A stretch of 64,000 bases of DNA from Bryobacterales bacterium (lineage in GTDB: Bacteria > Acidobacteriota > Terriglobia > Bryobacterales > Bryobacteraceae). Of the stretch, positions 61,538-64,000 are shown one piece after another. A model generated the notes under the pieces. It saw only the letters and a program-made list of their open reading frames with translations. It did not search any database and was not told the DNA's origin. Made by a program: the position numbers and the translations under genes. The stretch covers positions 24,432-88,431 of the forward strand of contig JAEUQC010000203.1 of NCBI GenBank assembly GCA_016789905.1, in the 5' to 3' direction. Positions within the stretch are counted from its first letter, which is position 1, and every line of letters starts with the position of its first letter.

Positions 61538-61557
61538 ACTCCGCTCCAGACTTCAAT

Positions 61558-61690
61558 TTGGAATCGCCTCGGCGAGGTGTTTCCCCTGCAAACGGCCGGC
61601 GTTTCGGAGACCCGTGATCGTCCGGACCGCCTTTAGCTCGATGTGCTCCATCTTTCGCATTGCCCAGCCCAGTATCCCCGTTGAGAGAGC
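61558..61690 (-). pseudogene. fragment of a comM C-terminus (copy A)
   Basis: The minus strand reads GWAMRKMEHIELKAVRTITG and LQGKHLAEAIP, the eroded equivalent of the ComM end found in copy B (62260-62710). An 18-bp stretch at 61562-61579 is identical to 62296-62313. The copy is shorter by several codons and lacks the rest of the gene. Confidence 0.55.
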
Positions 61691-61839
61691 AATGCGGCAT
61701 CCTGCGGCTCCAAAAAACAACCCGTCTCCGCGCGCTTCCCAGTACGCCGCGGCGGGGACTTCCGCACAACGCATCAATGCATACTTCCGCTTGATCGGCG
61801 GCGCCGCCGGAGCACCCGGATAGGCACTCCATCGTGGTC
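61691..61839. other. intergenic, no recognised feature
   Basis: This short segment joins the comM copy A remnant and the DUF3079 gene. An open minus-strand frame (ALMRCAEVPAAAYWEARG) runs through it but I could not match it to any family. Confidence 0.3.
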
Positions 61840-62043
61840 CTACTCCCGTTTCCCGACAGTCCCTCCAGCGGCCGCGTTCTCCCGCTCGGTCAGCCACTCA
61901 AACCAGTCTTCGCCGAAAAGCTCAAGTGGATGTTGCGTCCTGACGGTTCCGTTTCCACAGCGAAGGTCATCGGCTGCGCAGAGTTTTTCACACCCCCAGC
62001 AGATTCGTTCGGGATGCGCCGGATGGATCGGGAAGTTCGTCAT
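61840..62043 (-). CDS. DUF3079 small protein
   Basis: The 67-residue product from ATG 62043 reads TNFPIHPAHPERICWGCEK, then a CGNGTVRTQHPLELFGEDWF core, which is the DUF3079 family signature with conserved Cys, His and Trp. The cysteines and histidines may bind a metal. Function is unknown. The upstream in-frame part of the ORF is noncoding in character. It lies between two comM fragments, so it may have arrived or survived in a degraded island. Confidence 0.75.
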   Translation of the reverse strand: MTNFPIHPAHPERICWGCEKLCAADDLRCGNGTVRTQHPLELFGEDWFEWLTERENAAAGGTVGKRE

Positions 62044-62259
62044 GCCATGGAAACCACGGTTGCGGCGTCTCAGCTGGGTCCGCAATCGCCGGGCCTACAG
62101 TCTGAGGGTACTGGACTTGCGAACTTAGGGCTGTGACCCAAGTCACCGTGCGAGTTCGCGGCCAAAGCCCGGACTGTACGCCGGAAAACACTCTCTCGAC
62201 CGCCGAAAGCAGCAGGGCCCGGGACTATCGGGTCCTCCGGACGTTGGAAAGACCTGCCG
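62044..62259. other. intergenic, no recognised feature
   Basis: I see neither a conserved coding motif nor a clear hairpin with a U-tract in this stretch. Confidence 0.3.
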
Positions 62260-62710
62260 CTACCCCCAGTAGCTCCGGTCGAGACTGCGATATTGAATCG
62301 CCTCGGCGAGGTGCTTGGCCAGCACACGGTCTGCGTTATCGAGATCCGCAATCGTCCGGGCCACCTTTAACAAACGGTCATGCGCCCGCGCGCTGAGCCC
62401 CATTTTCCGCATGGCCAGTTCCAACGTGCGCTCGCCGGCCTCGTCGAGCGCGCAGAGCGGCCGAACCTGCGACGGCGGCAGGTTGGCATTGTAAAAACCA
62501 CGCGTCTGCTGCCGCGCGCGCGCCTGCAGGACGCGCTCTCGCATTCGTTCCGACGACACGCCCGCCTCGCTCGCGCGCAATTCCTTGTACGGCACGGCTG
62601 GCACTTCCACATGCAAGTCAATGCGGTCCAGCAGCGGGCCGCTGATCTTGCCCAGGTAGCGCTGAATAATGCCGCCCGTGCAGCGGCATTCGCGGCTGGC
62701 ATCGCCGAAA
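62260..62710 (-). pseudogene. comM: comM (YifB, Mg-chelatase-like) C-terminal half (copy B)
   Basis: The frame continues upstream of its first start codon and reads CPCGYFGDASRECRC, SGPLLDRIDLHVEVPAVPYK and then the ComM C-terminal domain (FYNANLPPSQVRPL, ELAMRKMGLSARAHDRLLK, ADRVLAKHLAEAIQYRSLDR). The family's NPCPCG is GCPCG here. Sequence resembling the preceding LEDGVVTIS block (LEKGSVVIFTD) occurs right next to it in another frame, with about 20 residues missing. The AAA+ ATPase core and N-terminus are gone. ComM is a helicase used in natural transformation; this copy cannot supply it. Confidence 0.75.
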
Positions 62711-62872
62711 TATCCGCACGGACATCCGTGAAGATAACAACTGAACCTTTTTCGAGGCGTTGCCCGCCACCGTCAGGCAGACGAGTCCCCATATGCGATT
62801 GATTCTATTGGCGTAACAATTCGTGGGCACCAGCGTGCCGAAGTCGCCCGACAGGTCGAAGCAGCCAGTCAG

Positions 62873-63469
62873 CTAACCAGCCTTCACGAGCGGCTGCACC
62901 GCCCGACGCTCCACGTGCTGACAGAGTATGCTCAAACCACGAGACTTTTGAAGGCGGTACTGGGTATCCGTGAGTTGCATTTCGTCGATAATCTGTGAGG
63001 CAGGTTGGTCATCCAAGTAGAACCGTCTCAAGATCTCCTGTTTTGTCGGATCGAGTCGAAGTAGAGAAACACGAATGAACTCCCACCGTTCGGAATCTTC
63101 GACAACCGAATCGACCCTTTGAGCCGAACAGGGAACGGTACATTCGAGCGCCACTGCATTTCGCGCTTGGATCTTCTCGGAGATCAGAGAGACTCGGCGC
63201 CGGTTTATCATCGTCCTTAAATATGGAATGAATGATTCCGCTTTTCGAATTGCATTTGCCTTAATTGCTGACACGATATCGATGAATATTTCGTGACCGA
63301 CATCTTCGGCATCTTGGCCGAATTCGGCTCGAAGAGACGCCAACACGGTGCGCCGAACGACGGAGTAAAGCTCCGAGTAGGCGCCTTCGTCCTCCATCCG
63401 AATCCTACGGAGCAACTCGGACATCTTGGCGCTTTTCTCGCTGGAACTCGATTCACTCTCTACGCGCAT
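62873..63469 (-). CDS. ECF-type sigma factor
   Basis: The 198-residue protein from ATG 63469 contains sigma region 2 (AYSELYSVVRRTVLASLRAE, DAEDVGHEIFIDIVSAIK, SFIPYLRTMINRRRVSLI) and a region 4 helix-turn-helix (LRLDPTKQEILRRFYLDDQP, ASQIIDEMQLTDTQYRLQKS). It is a short ECF-type sigma, or sigma-like regulator, without an anti-sigma gene adjacent. Codon composition is less GC-rich than most neighbours. The start was placed after an upstream VGICVGSGVNT extension that looks non-coding. Confidence 0.8.
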   Translation of the reverse strand: MRVESESSSSEKSAKMSELLRRIRMEDEGAYSELYSVVRRTVLASLRAEFGQDAEDVGHEIFIDIVSAIKANAIRKAESFIPYLRTMINRRRVSLISEKIQARNAVALECTVPCSAQRVDSVVEDSERWEFIRVSLLRLDPTKQEILRRFYLDDQPASQIIDEMQLTDTQYRLQKSRGLSILCQHVERRAVQPLVKAG

Positions 63470-63809
63470 GGTGTTCACACCACTCCCGACACAAATTCCC
63501 ACTCGCCGACGGCAGGAGCGCACATCAACTATTTTGTTTACTGAGGGTATTCATAGTATTTTCGATCTATCTATCTAATGTAAATAGCCTATTGGTACCG
63601 TACTTAAATCGTTTACATCGATCAGTACTTTAGTTCTATTCTGCTGTACAAAGCACGTCTCAGGGGACCTTCTGCTATGGCGCAACTGCGGGGGGCCGCG
63701 TTCGGACGAGTCCTAGACGCCCAGAAAACTCCTGCCTTGATTAACGACCATTAAGATGAGACAACCAGCGCTTTGGTGACACTAGATAAATGGAGGCAGG
63801 CATAAGAGC
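63470..63809. other. AT-richer intergenic region
   Basis: About 340 bp with lower GC than the rest. A short frame at 63677-63754 (25 codons, MAQLRGAAFGRVLDAQ) has no clear homology. TTTACA (63612-63617) and TCTATT (63635-63640), 17 bp apart, are a possible plus-strand promoter. I see no RNA gene. Confidence 0.35.
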
Positions 63810-64000
63810 ATGGAAATTGGGACCGTGATGTCATGCGCCAGATCCGAAGAAACGGACGCGACAAACGGGACATTCCGCCGAATGCACGGCGACTACCTCG
63901 TCATTTGTGACGAAGGCGTTGTTTGGTTTAAGAGGCTCTCTTCGCCAGTTTGTACTGGGAGAATTATCCCGGAAGGTGAGTGGTGCGGAACCAAAGAGGT
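63810..64000 (+). CDS. Unrecognised protein, partial at right edge
   Basis: The frame is open from ATG 63810 to the end of the window (63 codons). It reads MEIGTVMSCARSEETDATNG, then GDYLVICDEGVVWFKRLSSP and ends near EGEWCGTKE. GGAGG (63792-63796) is 13 nt upstream, a loose Shine-Dalgarno. No domain can be identified from this fragment. Confidence 0.45.
   Translation, partial: MEIGTVMSCARSEETDATNGTFRRMHGDYLVICDEGVVWFKRLSSPVCTGRIIPEGEWCGTKE

Noticed and set aside
1..64000. tRNA, rRNA and CRISPR elements
   Set aside because: I noticed no cloverleaf with a T-loop GTTCGAATC-like core, no rRNA segments and no regularly spaced direct repeats. A dedicated tRNA scan was not possible.

Overview
The window looks like chromosome of an acidobacterium of the Solibacter/Bryobacter type (Bryobacterales). 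The markers are two proteins ending in the Solibacter-specific C-terminal domain (TIGR03437 type), Oar-like TonB-dependent receptors with a carboxypeptidase-regulatory N-terminus, a VWFA-related acidobacterial protein, paired DUF1592/DUF1552 and DUF1549/DUF1501 cytochrome-linked genes, and several FG-GAP/ASPIC-UnbV proteins. Base composition is uniformly GC-rich by eye, except for a more AT-rich stretch at the right edge. I saw no rRNA, tRNA, CRISPR array or intact insertion sequence.

Layout. 1-3.1 kb: end of a TonB receptor, then a decayed outer-membrane gene running in frame into a chemotaxis-receptor C-terminus. 3.1-10.3 kb: small secreted protein, PIG-L deacetylase, sulfatase, an alpha/beta-hydrolase fused to a 5'-nucleotidase C-terminal domain, an HxlR-BNR-MoaD operon, and a VWFA protein. 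10.4-17.6 kb: DUF1592/DUF1552 pair and a complete Oar-like receptor. 17.7-25.6 kb: small secreted protein, TPR-CHAT protein, and a sigma/anti-sigma/BACON-repeat operon. 25.7-28.7 kb: MFS transporter and ASPIC/UnbV protein. 28.8-30.1 kb: remains of toxin-antitoxin genes. 30.1-39.3 kb: a tightly packed four-gene minus-strand operon (TPR-ASPIC protein, five-haem TPR cytochrome, ASPIC protein, YfhO-type membrane protein). 39.4-49.9 kb: triple-CHRD protein, glycerol kinase, TPR proteins, bifunctional penicillin-binding protein, proline dehydrogenase. 49.9-52.2 kb: membrane-bound MutS-like ATPase and an exported RidA. 52.2-56.9 kb: secreted protein and the DUF1549/DUF1501 pair. 56.9-61.5 kb: operon of an unknown protein, a DUF4123 protein and a kinase-TolB-TPR protein with a degenerate DFG motif. 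61.5-64 kb: two comM remnants around a DUF3079 gene, an ECF sigma factor and an unrecognised partial gene.

Themes. Much of the coding capacity is envelope or secreted (receptors, beta-rich surface proteins, haem proteins, sulfatase/esterase), as in soil polymer degraders. About a dozen first genes carry a -10-like hexamer of form TANNNT 6-8 nt before the start codon and no Shine-Dalgarno site at usual spacing, which suggests widespread leaderless transcription. The clearest case is a palindromic -10 shared by glpK and a divergent gene whose start codons are only 23 bp apart. The most system-like novelties are the DUF4123/pseudokinase operon, the four-gene haem/ASPIC operon and the hydrolase-nucleotidase fusion. 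Functions are assigned from recognised motifs in the translated sequence; no database search was run.
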